Assembly (NCBI RefSeq): GCF_040530035.1
Contig: NZ_JBEWCD010000001.1
Coordinates: 1,860,001-1,924,000 of the forward strand
DNA: 64,000 bases
Direction of reading: 5' to 3'
Source: Roseibium sp. HPY-6
GTDB taxonomy: Bacteria > Pseudomonadota > Alphaproteobacteria > Rhizobiales > Stappiaceae
The notes under the pieces were generated by a model. The model saw nothing but the letters and a program-made list of their open reading frames with translations. It ran no database searches and had not been told where the DNA came from. Below, in pieces: positions 46,983 through 55,299 of the stretch (its first letter is position 1; each line of letters begins with the position of its first letter). Made by a program: the position numbers and the translations under genes.

Positions 46983-47441
46983 ATGGATGCCAAAGACCGC
47001 CAGATCATCCAGGCCCTGCAAAGGGATGGAAGAATGACAAACCAGGACCTCGCCGAGACGGTCAACCTGTCGCCTTCGCCATGCCTCAGAAGGTTGCGGA
47101 ACCTGGAGGCCTCGGGAGCGATCCGCGGTTTTTCCGTTGATGTCGATCCGGAAGCTTACGGCCTGCCGATCACCGTTTTTGTCAGGATCCGCCTTGAACG
47201 GCACAACGAGGAAGATGTCCGCCGCTTCGAAAGCCGCGTCCAGACCATTCCTGAGGTGCTGGAATGTCATGTGCTCACAGGGGCCATGGACTATCAGCTA
47301 CGTGTAGTGGTTTCGGGTCTCGATACGTACGAGGACTTCATCCGCAACCGCATCCACCCGATCGGCGGCATCGCTTCGATCGATACCAGCTTCGTCTACG
47401 GCACGGTCAAGAAAACGGCGGTATTTCCTGAATTGGGCTAG
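46983..47441 (+). CDS. mdeR: Lrp/AsnC-family regulator (second of two)
   Basis: A 152-residue Lrp-type protein with the helix-turn-helix MTNQDLAETVNLSPSPCLRRLRNLE and a RAM domain carrying ECHVLTGAMDYQLRVVVSG. It is directly divergent from the methionine gamma-lyase gene, the arrangement of an Lrp-type activator next to its target, as in the mdeR-mdeA pair of Pseudomonas. I give it the mdeR symbol on that ground, although the first Lrp gene is also adjacent. The CxxR word PCLRRLRNLE at the recognition helix is typical of branched-chain/amino-acid catabolic Lrp regulators. Confidence 0.8.
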   Translation: MDAKDRQIIQALQRDGRMTNQDLAETVNLSPSPCLRRLRNLEASGAIRGFSVDVDPEAYGLPITVFVRIRLERHNEEDVRRFESRVQTIPEVLECHVLTGAMDYQLRVVVSGLDTYEDFIRNRIHPIGGIASIDTSFVYGTVKKTAVFPELG

Positions 47442-47630
47442 ATGGAGCTGGCACGCAGGCGCACCGCGGCAGGGAATGGAGCGCCGCGCTTCCGCGCCAT
47501 ACTTCGTCCCGGCACGCAGCGCGGCAGCATCGTGCTTCACCAAGTAATGCAGAATTAACATAGAGTTATGTGGTTTACGGAAATTGATCTGCTAGACTGT
47601 ACGTCAGGGCAGTTGGAAATTCTTCGTGTT

Positions 47631-47657
47631 TTAGGGGTGAGTTTTGCTCACCCCTAA
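47631..47657 (+). promoter_or_regulatory. Perfect 11-bp stem-loop in the leader of the cyclase/ATPase gene
   Basis: TTAGGGGTGAG pairs perfectly with CTCACCCCTAA around a TTTTG loop. It lies 70 bases before the preferred start (47727) of the cyclase/ATPase gene and three bases before an alternative ATG (47661). No U-run follows, so it is not a standard terminator of the Lrp gene that ends 190 bases earlier. A leader RNA structure or a protein-binding operator are the two likely roles. Confidence 0.6.
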
Positions 47658-47726
47658 ATAATGTGCGAGGTTTTCGAAATATCGGTACGCCCTTCACCGT
47701 CTGGCGTCGCAGATCGAAGGCAGCAA

Positions 47727-50700
47727 ATGGCACAGGACACCCCGATAGATCTTGACATCGAAAAAGGTGAACGCCGCCAGATTACGGCCTTGTTCTACGA
47801 CATGGTCGGATCGACAACCATGGTCAACACCATGGATATCGAGGATTTCAGGGAAATTCAGCAGGCGGTCCATCAGGCGGCGCACAGGGCTATTGCGGCC
47901 AACGGTGGCCATCTGGACCTTTTGATGGGCGACGGCGGATCGGCCTATTTCGGGTATCCTGTCGCCAATGAAGATGCCCCGATGCAGGCTGTCCTCGCGG
48001 GGCTTGCGATCTTGCGTGAATGCGCGGAGATCCAGGAAGATTTCGACCAGCCGATCATGATACGGGTCGGCATCGCAACGGGTACGGCCGTGGCAGGCCA
48101 GGCTGGCAGCGGCGCGCTTGCAACGCGCGATGAAATCGTCGGAATTGCACCAACCCTTGCGGCAAGAATACAAGGAGAAGCAGGTGTTGGTACTGTTGCC
48201 GTCTCAAATGCGACTTACAAAGCCACACGCAGACTTTTTCACTATGAGGGCCTTGGTGCCAGACACCTGAAAGGCTTCAACGAGCCGCACGCGCTCTGGC
48301 AACCTCTCGGCCGGCGGAACTCCAATGACCGCTTCGAAACCCTGCGCAACAGCGCACAGCCGTTTCTGGCCCGTCAGACCGAGCTTTCTGAGGCCATATC
48401 AAAATGGCGAGAGGCAGCGTCCGGAAACGGTCAGGCCCTTTACGTGCACGGGGAACCGGGGATCGGCAAATCACGGCTGTGCCATCAGATCCTGGAGCAG
48501 GCGGGCAAGGACGATGCGCATATACTGGACTTTCAATGCGAACCGGCAAGCCAGGAGACGCCGTACTACCCCGTAATCCGAAGTCTTCGCGATATGCTGC
48601 AACGGCACGACCCGGAATTCGACTACCGGAATCCGTCTGCTGAAACGATCCAGGCCGCATTGGCGCTCCCGGGAACACATCCAGCCGAGTTTTTCGAAGC
48701 GCTGGCTTATCTGCTGGCACCCCTGTCAGCATCACAACAGGGCGAAAGTCCCGACCTCACCGATTTTACCCACTCAGCCGTTGAAACACTGGCGGATGCG
48801 GTCATGGCGATTGCGAGCGTGAAACCGTGCGTCATGAAGATTGAAGACTTGCACTGGGCGGACAGCCAGACGCTGGAAATCGCTCTGCAGTTGCTCGAGC
48901 GGATCAAAACGGCACCGGTCTTCGTTATTGTGACATCGCGCAATCCACCTGACGACCACTGGCATGGGGATGGAAACTTCTCCTCATTGCAACTCTCCCG
49001 GTTGGACTCCAACAGTGTCATCGAGTTGATCGAAAACATGGCCGGCGCCACGCGACTGCCGCAAAAACTGGTAGAGGCTATCGCGGCGCGGTGTGATGGT
49101 GTCCCGCTTTTTGCAGAGGAACTGACCCGATTTGTCATCGACCGCGGCGCAGACGATGCTCTCGATGAGGCAATGTGGGAAAAACTGTTCGATTCTGACG
49201 AAACCGCCAGCCTACAGGATTTGCTCGCCGCACGTCTTGGCACGCTTGGTCCGGCAAAATTCGTTGCGCAAGCTGCCAGCGTGATCGGGCGCAGTTTCAA
49301 TATTTTGACCCTCGCGGCCCTCCTTTCAACAACAGGAGCTCCAGCGGCAGCAGAGGAAAGTCTGCAGGAACTGATTGCCGGTGGCTTTATCGAACAACAG
49401 TCGAGCGAAGCGGAAGCATCCTATCGTTTTCGCCATATGCTGGTGCAGCAGGCAGCCTATTCGGGTCTCTTGCGGTCTAACAAGCGGACACTTCATTCCG
49501 CGCTGTACCAGATCGCAACGCAGGACATTGAACACAGCAGTTCCTTTTCAAGCGCCGAGCTGGCTTTGCACGCCGAACAGGCGCAATTGCGAAACGAGGC
49601 GATCAGACACTATCTCGACGCCGCGCGCTCCGCGTCTTCACAATCCGCTCTCCAGGAAGCGCGTGCGCTCTTGAAACGAGCCGAACTCCTGACCACCAAA
49701 CTCAAGGACAAGCAGGTCGCGAATTCTCTCAATCTGGAAATTCTGAAACTGCTCGGACCTGTCGTGGCGATGATGGAAGGTGCCGGGTCGGACGCCGCTT
49801 CAAAGCTGTACCAGCAAGGCGTTGAGCTGCTTCACGAGCAGCGGGACGGTGACCGCGCTTCCGGGTTCCCCCTTTACTGGGGGTGGTGGTTCACGGCACC
49901 GAACTTCAAGGTTCAGCGCGAAAGAGCAGAGATGCTGCTTGACGATCTCGCCGGTTCCAACAATCAGGAAGTCGAGCTGCAGGCGCTTCATTGCAGATGG
50001 GCAACGGCGTTCAACACGGGTCAGCACACGGACTGCCTGAATGCAATCTCGAAAGGCCTCGAGCTCTATAGTGAGGACGAGGCGCTCGACCACAGGACGC
50101 GCTATGGCGGCCATGATGCGAGAGTGTGCGGACTTGGTGAACGTGCGTTGTCTTCCTGGTTTATGGGTCATACCGAAACAGCCCTGACGCACATGCAACA
50201 GGCAGAACACTGGGCACAGCATATCGACCATGTCGGCAGCAACTGTCATGCGCTCGACATTGCCATCATGCTTCATCGTTACAGAGGGGACATTGATCAG
50301 GTCGCGCGCCTCGCCCGGCAGATGCGCGACACTGCCAAGGAACACGATCTCAAGTCTCTTGAGGCAAAAAGCCTGATATTCGGCGGATGGGCCAACGGAA
50401 TGGCGGGAGACCCGCTGCACGGCAGAGAAGCGCTGGCGCAAGGCTTGGCCATTCAGCAGGAAATCGGAACCGAGGAAGACTTTCCGGTTTACCTGGAGAT
50501 GGCAGCTGAACTCGACGGCCAGCTCGGCAAACAGGAAGACGGCATCATGCTCGTCAGCTCTGCGATTGAACGCGCCGAAGAGGCCGGACACGCCTTCTGG
50601 CTTGCCGAGCTTTACCGGCGGCGCGCCAGATTGACCAGCACGGCCGCATTTGATGACCAGAAGATCGCTGCAGATTTGGCCCGCGCAGAAGAGATCGCGA

Positions 50701-50876
50701 CGCAACAAGGTGCAACGGTCTTGACGCTGCGCACGCTCGTCGACAAGGCCAGGCTCTTGCCGGACAACATGACGGGGCCGCAGCTGGGTCAACAGATCGG
50801 TGACGTTCTGGAAGACTTGGAGCATGGTCGTGAGCGAGAGCGAGCCCTCAGTCTTCTGGCCGGCATCCTGGCCTGA
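47727..50876 (+). CDS. Class III cyclase fused to a STAND-type ATPase and TPR-like repeats
   Basis: A protein of about 1049 residues from the ATG at 47727, which has GAAGG seven bases upstream; an ATG at 47661 is the alternative. Residues about 15-170 form a class III nucleotide cyclase (ITALFYDMVGSTTM and LLMGDGGSAYFGYP carry the metal aspartates). An AAA/STAND ATPase follows, with Walker A GEPGIGKSRL and the Walker B-like CVMKIEDLHWADSQT. The C-terminal half is TPR-like helical repeats. Such proteins are soluble signal integrators. The gene ends four bases before the YcaO gene, which makes it the probable first gene and regulator of the YcaO-TfuA operon. Ligand and cyclic nucleotide are unknown. 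Confidence 0.88.
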   Translation: MAQDTPIDLDIEKGERRQITALFYDMVGSTTMVNTMDIEDFREIQQAVHQAAHRAIAANGGHLDLLMGDGGSAYFGYPVANEDAPMQAVLAGLAILRECAEIQEDFDQPIMIRVGIATGTAVAGQAGSGALATRDEIVGIAPTLAARIQGEAGVGTVAVSNATYKATRRLFHYEGLGARHLKGFNEPHALWQPLGRRNSNDRFETLRNSAQPFLARQTELSEAISKWREAASGNGQALYVHGEPGIGKSRLCHQILEQAGKDDAHILDFQCEPASQETPYYPVIRSLRDMLQRHDPEFDYRNPSAETIQAALALPGTHPAEFFEALAYLLAPLSASQQGESPDLTDFTHSAVETLADAVMAIASVKPCVMKIEDLHWADSQTLEIALQLLERIKTAPVFVIVTSRNPPDDHWHGDGNFSSLQLSRLDSNSVIELIENMAGATRLPQKLVEAIAARCDGVPLFAEELTRFVIDRGADDALDEAMWEKLFDSDETASLQDLLAARLGTLGPAKFVAQAASVIGRSFNILTLAALLSTTGAPAAAEESLQELIAGGFIEQQSSEAEASYRFRHMLVQQAAYSGLLRSNKRTLHSALYQIATQDIEHSSSFSSAELALHAEQAQLRNEAIRHYLDAARSASSQSALQEARALLKRAELLTTKLKDKQVANSLNLEILKLLGPVVAMMEGAGSDAASKLYQQGVELLHEQRDGDRASGFPLYWGWWFTAPNFKVQRERAEMLLDDLAGSNNQEVELQALHCRWATAFNTGQHTDCLNAISKGLELYSEDEALDHRTRYGGHDARVCGLGERALSSWFMGHTETALTHMQQAEHWAQHIDHVGSNCHALDIAIMLHRYRGDIDQVARLARQMRDTAKEHDLKSLEAKSLIFGGWANGMAGDPLHGREALAQGLAIQQEIGTEEDFPVYLEMAAELDGQLGKQEDGIMLVSSAIERAEEAGHAFWLAELYRRRARLTSTAAFDDQKIAADLARAEEIATQQGATVLTLRTLVDKARLLPDNMTGPQLGQQIGDVLEDLEHGRERERALSLLAGILA

Positions 50877-50880
50877 TCCG

Positions 50881-52056
50881 ATGCGCGAGAGCGGTCAGTT
50901 TCAAGTGACAGATTCGCAGAACACGCAGCAACCGCGCCGCCATTATCCTGCGGAAACTTATCTGGAGCGGCTTTTGCCGCACCTTGGGTCATTCGGCCTC
51001 TCAAGGCTCGCGGACGTGACCGGCCTCGACCGGATTGGCATTCCCGTCGTCCAGGCCATTCGCCCGCTTGCGAGGTCGAATGCGGTCAATCAGGGCAAGG
51101 GCCTGACGCTTGCCGAAGCCGCGGTCGCGTCCATCATGGAAGCACTTGAAACATATGCCGGTGAGCGCCCTGATCCGGAGGCCGAAACCCGCGCGACGCC
51201 TGAAGCGGTGTATGGCACGCAAGCCGTCGCAAGACTGGGTCACCACCTTTTGCCGGATACGCCTGAAGGCTGGGCCGGGACCGAAATTTCCTTCGTTACC
51301 GGAACGGACATCTTGTCCGGCGCTCAAGTGCAAGTGCCGTCGGCACTGGTCGGCACCGACTATACGCCCGCCAGCGATCACGCTCGCACACCATTCATGA
51401 GAACGACCACTGGCCTCGGCGGCGGAGCAACGGCGAACGAGGCGCTGACGCAGGGACTGTTCGAAACGCTTGAAAGGCTTGGCACCTCACGGGCGATGGA
51501 CATTCACGGCTTTTTCGAAAAACACCGCTTCGACTGCTCATCACTGGTCGAACCGGAAACACGCCAACTGCTCGACCATCTGACGGCGTCAGGCCTGCTG
51601 TGCACGGTCCATGAGTGTCCGTCTGCCGGTGGCTTTCCGGTCGTCTGGGCCCGCTTGTTGGATGCAGAGAGTTCGGCAACATCTTTACCCTTTCCAGCCG
51701 ACGGCTTTGCCTGTCGCGGCTCCATCGACAGCGCGGTACGAGACGCCATTTTGGAAGCCGTCCAGACAAGGGCATCGGTGATCGCAGGCAGCCGGGAAGA
51801 TATCACCTGGCAGTATTACCCCAGGCGCGCAGATGCAGACTTCCTGGCCTTTGAGCGCGCACAAATGAGCAAGGCAACCGATAGACGATTGTCGCCCGAG
51901 GCAGAACCGAAGGAAGACAGTCCATTCGCCCTTGCCACGGCATTGAAAGATGAGGGCCTGACAGCCGTTTCGGTCGGGTTGATGGAAGACACGGGTATTC
52001 CCGTTTTCATCACCCGTGTCGTAACACTCGGCATACCGGGGGCAGGCAGCACATGA
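50881..52056 (+). CDS. YcaO-domain protein (TfuA-associated)
   Basis: A 391-residue YcaO enzyme. The ATP/Mg-binding words of the family are present: NQGKGLTLAEAAVASIMEAL, TANEALTQGLFETLERLG and VRDAILEAVQTRASVIAGSRED. YcaO proteins activate a peptide amide with ATP; partners decide whether an azoline, amidine or thioamide forms. The proline-rich C-terminus typical of azoline-forming YcaOs is absent (it ends IPGAGST), and TfuA follows with a four-base overlap, which points to thioamide chemistry. The start at 50881 is the first ATG after the upstream stop; a longer frame from 50800 overlaps the upstream gene by 77 bases. No E1-like or dehydrogenase partner is present. Confidence 0.9.
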   Translation: MRESGQFQVTDSQNTQQPRRHYPAETYLERLLPHLGSFGLSRLADVTGLDRIGIPVVQAIRPLARSNAVNQGKGLTLAEAAVASIMEALETYAGERPDPEAETRATPEAVYGTQAVARLGHHLLPDTPEGWAGTEISFVTGTDILSGAQVQVPSALVGTDYTPASDHARTPFMRTTTGLGGGATANEALTQGLFETLERLGTSRAMDIHGFFEKHRFDCSSLVEPETRQLLDHLTASGLLCTVHECPSAGGFPVVWARLLDAESSATSLPFPADGFACRGSIDSAVRDAILEAVQTRASVIAGSREDITWQYYPRRADADFLAFERAQMSKATDRRLSPEAEPKEDSPFALATALKDEGLTAVSVGLMEDTGIPVFITRVVTLGIPGAGST

Positions 52057-52814
52057 ACCAGAAGCGCCCCATCATTGTTTTCGCGGGCCCGAGCCTTGAT
52101 CCTTGCGGACTTCCGGACGGACTGGAGGCCGAGCTTCGGCATCCGGCGGCGCAGGGCGATCTTGTGGAAACGGTCCGGCAGCATGGCACTTGCGTTATCG
52201 CCCTGATCGACGGCCTGTTTCAGGGGGTGCCGGCCGTGCGCCACAAGGAAATCCTCTGGGCCATAGACCGTGGCGCGATCGTGTTCGGAGCGGCCAGCAT
52301 GGGCGCTTTGAGGGCGGCAGAACTCGCCTCTTTCGGAATGCATGGGCGTGGATTGATCTACAGGTGGCTCCGCCGATACCCGCTCCTGCCGGACGATGCG
52401 GTGGCCGTTCTCCATGCTCCGCCTGAATTGGGAGCTGCGGCCCTGACCGAAGCGCTCGTAGACCTGAGAAGGAAGTTCAAGCAAGCCGTGCGCAAGAGAG
52501 TGATATCGCGCGACACAGCGACAGAGCTGACGCAGATAGCGCAAAATCTCCACTATGGGAAACGAACCCTTGCCAACATCCTGGCCGATGCGACCACTAG
52601 GGATGCAGATGATCTGGCCCGAAAGCTCAACGGCCTGAAGCACTCTCAGAAAGCCGAGGACGCCAATTTTCTCCTGCAGGAACTGCGCGACCGCCAGGAA
52701 AAGAACGACTGGCCTGAAGCTGAGCCCGTCCAGCAATTCGTTTGTACCGACGCGTTCCTCAAGGATCTGACCGACGCGGGTTTTTCATTGGACACGCTAG
52801 ACGTTCATTGGTAG
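52053..52814 (+). CDS. TfuA-like protein
   Basis: A 253-residue TfuA-family protein. The core is unmistakable: IALIDGLFQGVPAVRHKEILWAI, GAASMGALRAAELASFGMHG and the charged region after it. TfuA partners YcaO in thioamide formation, for example in trifolitoxin and thioviridamide-type peptides and in thioglycine formation on archaeal methyl-coenzyme M reductase, where it is believed to deliver sulfur. The gene overlaps ycaO by four bases. The C-terminal 90 residues are helical and charged, and would mediate substrate or partner contact. The substrate here is not known. Confidence 0.92.
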   Translation: MNQKRPIIVFAGPSLDPCGLPDGLEAELRHPAAQGDLVETVRQHGTCVIALIDGLFQGVPAVRHKEILWAIDRGAIVFGAASMGALRAAELASFGMHGRGLIYRWLRRYPLLPDDAVAVLHAPPELGAAALTEALVDLRRKFKQAVRKRVISRDTATELTQIAQNLHYGKRTLANILADATTRDADDLARKLNGLKHSQKAEDANFLLQELRDRQEKNDWPEAEPVQQFVCTDAFLKDLTDAGFSLDTLDVHW

Positions 52815-52984
52815 CCTCTAAAAATTACCTAGAGTAACAAATACATACGGTGACCCGATCTCCAAATAGTCTTGTTCGACCGAGGAAATACAAACCAGTA
52901 TCGCACCAAGATCGAACGTGGCTCCACCTGTACTTCTGACTTGTTTGAACCGGATGGTTTTACATCAGCTTTGTCGAGGCCGAT

Positions 52985-54190
52985 TTGAGTTTCTATCTGG
53001 ACCAGCAAACAATTTCACCCGAGACCGGAAGTCTGGGAACTCGGTTTCTGATCTACCCCCAGGTTCCGCATTTGGAAGGGTACGAAAAACCCGAAACAGT
53101 GTGGATCAGCACACCTCCGGGTGAGATCCAGGCCGGACCGGCGGATCGGCGCATGTATGTGATCGACCCGCTGTTTGAAAAACCGGTTTACGAGTATCCC
53201 TATCAGCCACCCTTCGTGGGCGCTTCTTTTCCACCTGCCGAGGCCGGACCGGACGGACACTTCGACCATCTCGACCCGTCGAGCCGCCAATTTGTCAGCG
53301 CACACGTTTTTGCCTCGCTCAGGCGCATCCTTGATATCTGGGAGAGCTATCTCGGACACGAAATCGTCTGGCACTTTTCCCAGACTTACGAACGGCTCGA
53401 GATCATCCCGCAGGTCAACTGGAACAATGCGCAGTCCGGCTACGGCTATATGGAATTCGGCACGGAACTGAATGACCGGGATGCCGCATTTCCCTACGCG
53501 TTGAATTTCGACGTGATCGCGCACGAATTCGGTCATGCGCTCATTTTCGCGGAAATGGGCACGCCGACTGTTCAGGCGAACAGGCAGTATTTCGGCTATC
53601 ACGAAAGTGTTTCCGACCTCATCGCACTCATTTCGCTTCTTCATTTCGACAGTGTGCTCGATCGGCTGTTGCGATCGACCCGCGGCAATCTTCTGACGAT
53701 GAACGAGTTGAACCGCATTGCAGAACTCGCAGGTGACCGGCAGATCCGCACTGCGTGCAACGACCGCAAGATGAGCACCGTCAGCGACGCGGTGCACGAT
53801 CTTTCCAAGCCTTTCACGGGCGCGATATTCGACACTCTGGTGGAACTGTTCCATCGAAGCGCGATGGAAAAAAATCTCGTCGACCTGCCTGAGGATATCA
53901 GCCATGACCGCCTCTTCGAGCTCGGTCATCACGATATAGAGCTGATCAACGCCCGTTTTGCCGAAGCTTTTGAAGCACGCGCTTTTCTTTTGAAATCCAC
54001 TCTGGAAAATGCCCGGGATCTGCTTGGGTCAGCGATCGCCCGGTCCTGGAGCACACTTGATCCGAACACGTTGAACTATGCCCTGGCGGGGGCGGCAATA
54101 GCCGATCAGTTCGACGAGATGGGCGAAGAAGAAGCCGGCGATATCCTGATGGAAAACCTGGAATGGCGAGAGATCGTCGTTCGAACTTGA
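52985..54190 (+). CDS. Thermolysin-like (M4-type) zinc metallopeptidase, cytoplasmic
   Basis: A 401-residue protein with a gluzincin active site: H180-E181-x-x-H184 (HEFGH) and the third ligand E207 with its partner D211 in HESVSD, matching the thermolysin pattern ExxxD; H271 lies where thermolysin has its transition-state histidine. There is no signal peptide or propeptide of the secreted M4 type, so it probably acts in the cytoplasm. The start is a TTG at 52985 with GAGG five bases upstream; the frame is closed by a stop at 52946. It is 170 bases after tfuA and shares the strand with two small genes. It is a good candidate for leader-peptide removal, by inference only. Confidence 0.78.
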   Translation: MSFYLDQQTISPETGSLGTRFLIYPQVPHLEGYEKPETVWISTPPGEIQAGPADRRMYVIDPLFEKPVYEYPYQPPFVGASFPPAEAGPDGHFDHLDPSSRQFVSAHVFASLRRILDIWESYLGHEIVWHFSQTYERLEIIPQVNWNNAQSGYGYMEFGTELNDRDAAFPYALNFDVIAHEFGHALIFAEMGTPTVQANRQYFGYHESVSDLIALISLLHFDSVLDRLLRSTRGNLLTMNELNRIAELAGDRQIRTACNDRKMSTVSDAVHDLSKPFTGAIFDTLVELFHRSAMEKNLVDLPEDISHDRLFELGHHDIELINARFAEAFEARAFLLKSTLENARDLLGSAIARSWSTLDPNTLNYALAGAAIADQFDEMGEEEAGDILMENLEWREIVVRT

Positions 54191-54227
54191 GCCTTTCGTG
54201 ACACGAAGAAAGAAGGGGGACTAACAA

Positions 54228-54713
54228 ATGTCCGATGAGAACTCGAATGATCAGCTTCCGATCATCCAACCGGATCCTTATTATGATCCCGCCGAGATCA
54301 TTTTGGTCGGAATGAACATTTCCGGGATCAAGAGCAGCAGCGCCGCAGACGTCAAGATCGACACGGGTGGCAACGACTTCAGCCGCATTTCCATTCAGCT
54401 GGTCTATGCACCCAACCGGCAGATTGCCCTGATCAAGTCCTACATCTACGAAGGCAATCATTACGAGTTGGCAAAACCAAAACTGATGGTCGTATCGGGC
54501 GAGGGCGAGGACCTCCCCGGCAATTATGTGCCGAAGGATCGTCCCATGAAATTCTGGCGCATGAACAAACTCACACGGACGACGGAAATCTCGGTCGAGG
54601 ACGGCCTTTTGGAAACGCTGATCCTGGAAGCCAACCTGCCAGGACGCAGGTCTCCGAATTCCTATGCAGCCAACATGCAAATGGCGCACAGGTCAGGACG
54701 CCTGAATTCCTGA
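54228..54713 (+). CDS. Unrecognised small protein 1 of the YcaO-TfuA locus
   Basis: A 161-residue acidic-leader protein with a strong AAGGGGG ribosome site nine bases upstream of its ATG. I do not recognise a family. The first 20 residues are Asp/Pro/Tyr-rich (QPDPYYDP), followed by a region of alternating hydrophobic residues that suggests beta strands (ISIQLVYAPNRQIALIKSY). It contains no cysteine, no signal peptide and no membrane segment. It begins 37 bases after the metallopeptidase gene. The pattern VYxP...IKS(Y/F) recurs in the next gene product, so the two may be distant paralogues. A carrier, substrate or structural role is possible. Confidence 0.7.
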   Translation: MSDENSNDQLPIIQPDPYYDPAEIILVGMNISGIKSSSAADVKIDTGGNDFSRISIQLVYAPNRQIALIKSYIYEGNHYELAKPKLMVVSGEGEDLPGNYVPKDRPMKFWRMNKLTRTTEISVEDGLLETLILEANLPGRRSPNSYAANMQMAHRSGRLNS

Positions 54714-54828
54714 CGTTGACGGCAATATCGCAGTTGACGAGTAGTCGATCGCAGCAGCATCACGGCCTCCATTGCTCTGGAGGCTGACTGTCTGCGTGGA
54801 GCGCACAGCAAAAGCTCAAGGTGAACAC

Positions 54829-55242
54829 ATGGCACAGGCGCAATCATTCAATTTCGACGAATATGGTCCCTACGAGCCGGGGGAGTTTCTCATCGAGGAC
54901 ATTTCGGCACCTGAGATCGAGGCTCCGGCCCTTGTGCCCGGCATCATGAGCGTTGTCGCAATCGGCTTTGTCTATATCCCCGGCGGCAACGTGAGCCAAA
55001 GCAAGCATGTGATGGTCAAGTCCTTCAACCTGAGCGACAATCTCGCCGGAAATATTGAACCCGTCACCAAGGTGAAGCTGAAACACGAAGACGGCTCCTA
55101 TGTCGGGCGGACACCTCTCAAGACACCATTCAAGGTCCAGGAAGAGTTCAAGATGATGATCCAGCTGGAACCGGACAAAAAGGAAGTGAATGGAGGCTTT
55201 TTGAGGGTGATTTTTTATTATGATCAGAACTTGGCCTGCTGA
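54829..55242 (+). CDS. Unrecognised small protein 2 of the YcaO-TfuA locus, C-terminal cysteine
   Basis: A 137-residue protein with AAGGTG six bases before its ATG. No family is recognised. An acidic, Tyr/Pro-containing N-terminus (FNFDEYGPYEPGEFLIED) precedes a beta-rich part (VVAIGFVYIPGGNV, VMVKSFNL), and the chain ends FYYDQNLAC. That last residue is its only cysteine. Such a terminal Cys is unusual and deserves attention next to a backbone-modifying pair. It has no signal peptide. It is the last gene of the plus-strand set, with the convergent dehydrogenase-like gene 57 bases away. Confidence 0.7.
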   Translation: MAQAQSFNFDEYGPYEPGEFLIEDISAPEIEAPALVPGIMSVVAIGFVYIPGGNVSQSKHVMVKSFNLSDNLAGNIEPVTKVKLKHEDGSYVGRTPLKTPFKVQEEFKMMIQLEPDKKEVNGGFLRVIFYYDQNLAC

Positions 55243-55299
55243 GCCGTTGCCCGGCAGACCTGTCTGGAAATCAACGCGATAAGATCGCCTCACCCGGTC

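Noticed and set aside
52918..53124. A 68-codon frame after tfuA, considered as a precursor peptide with two cysteines
   Set aside because: Its GTG has no good ribosome site, and two thirds of it overlap the metallopeptidase gene in another frame. It stays a weak possibility only.
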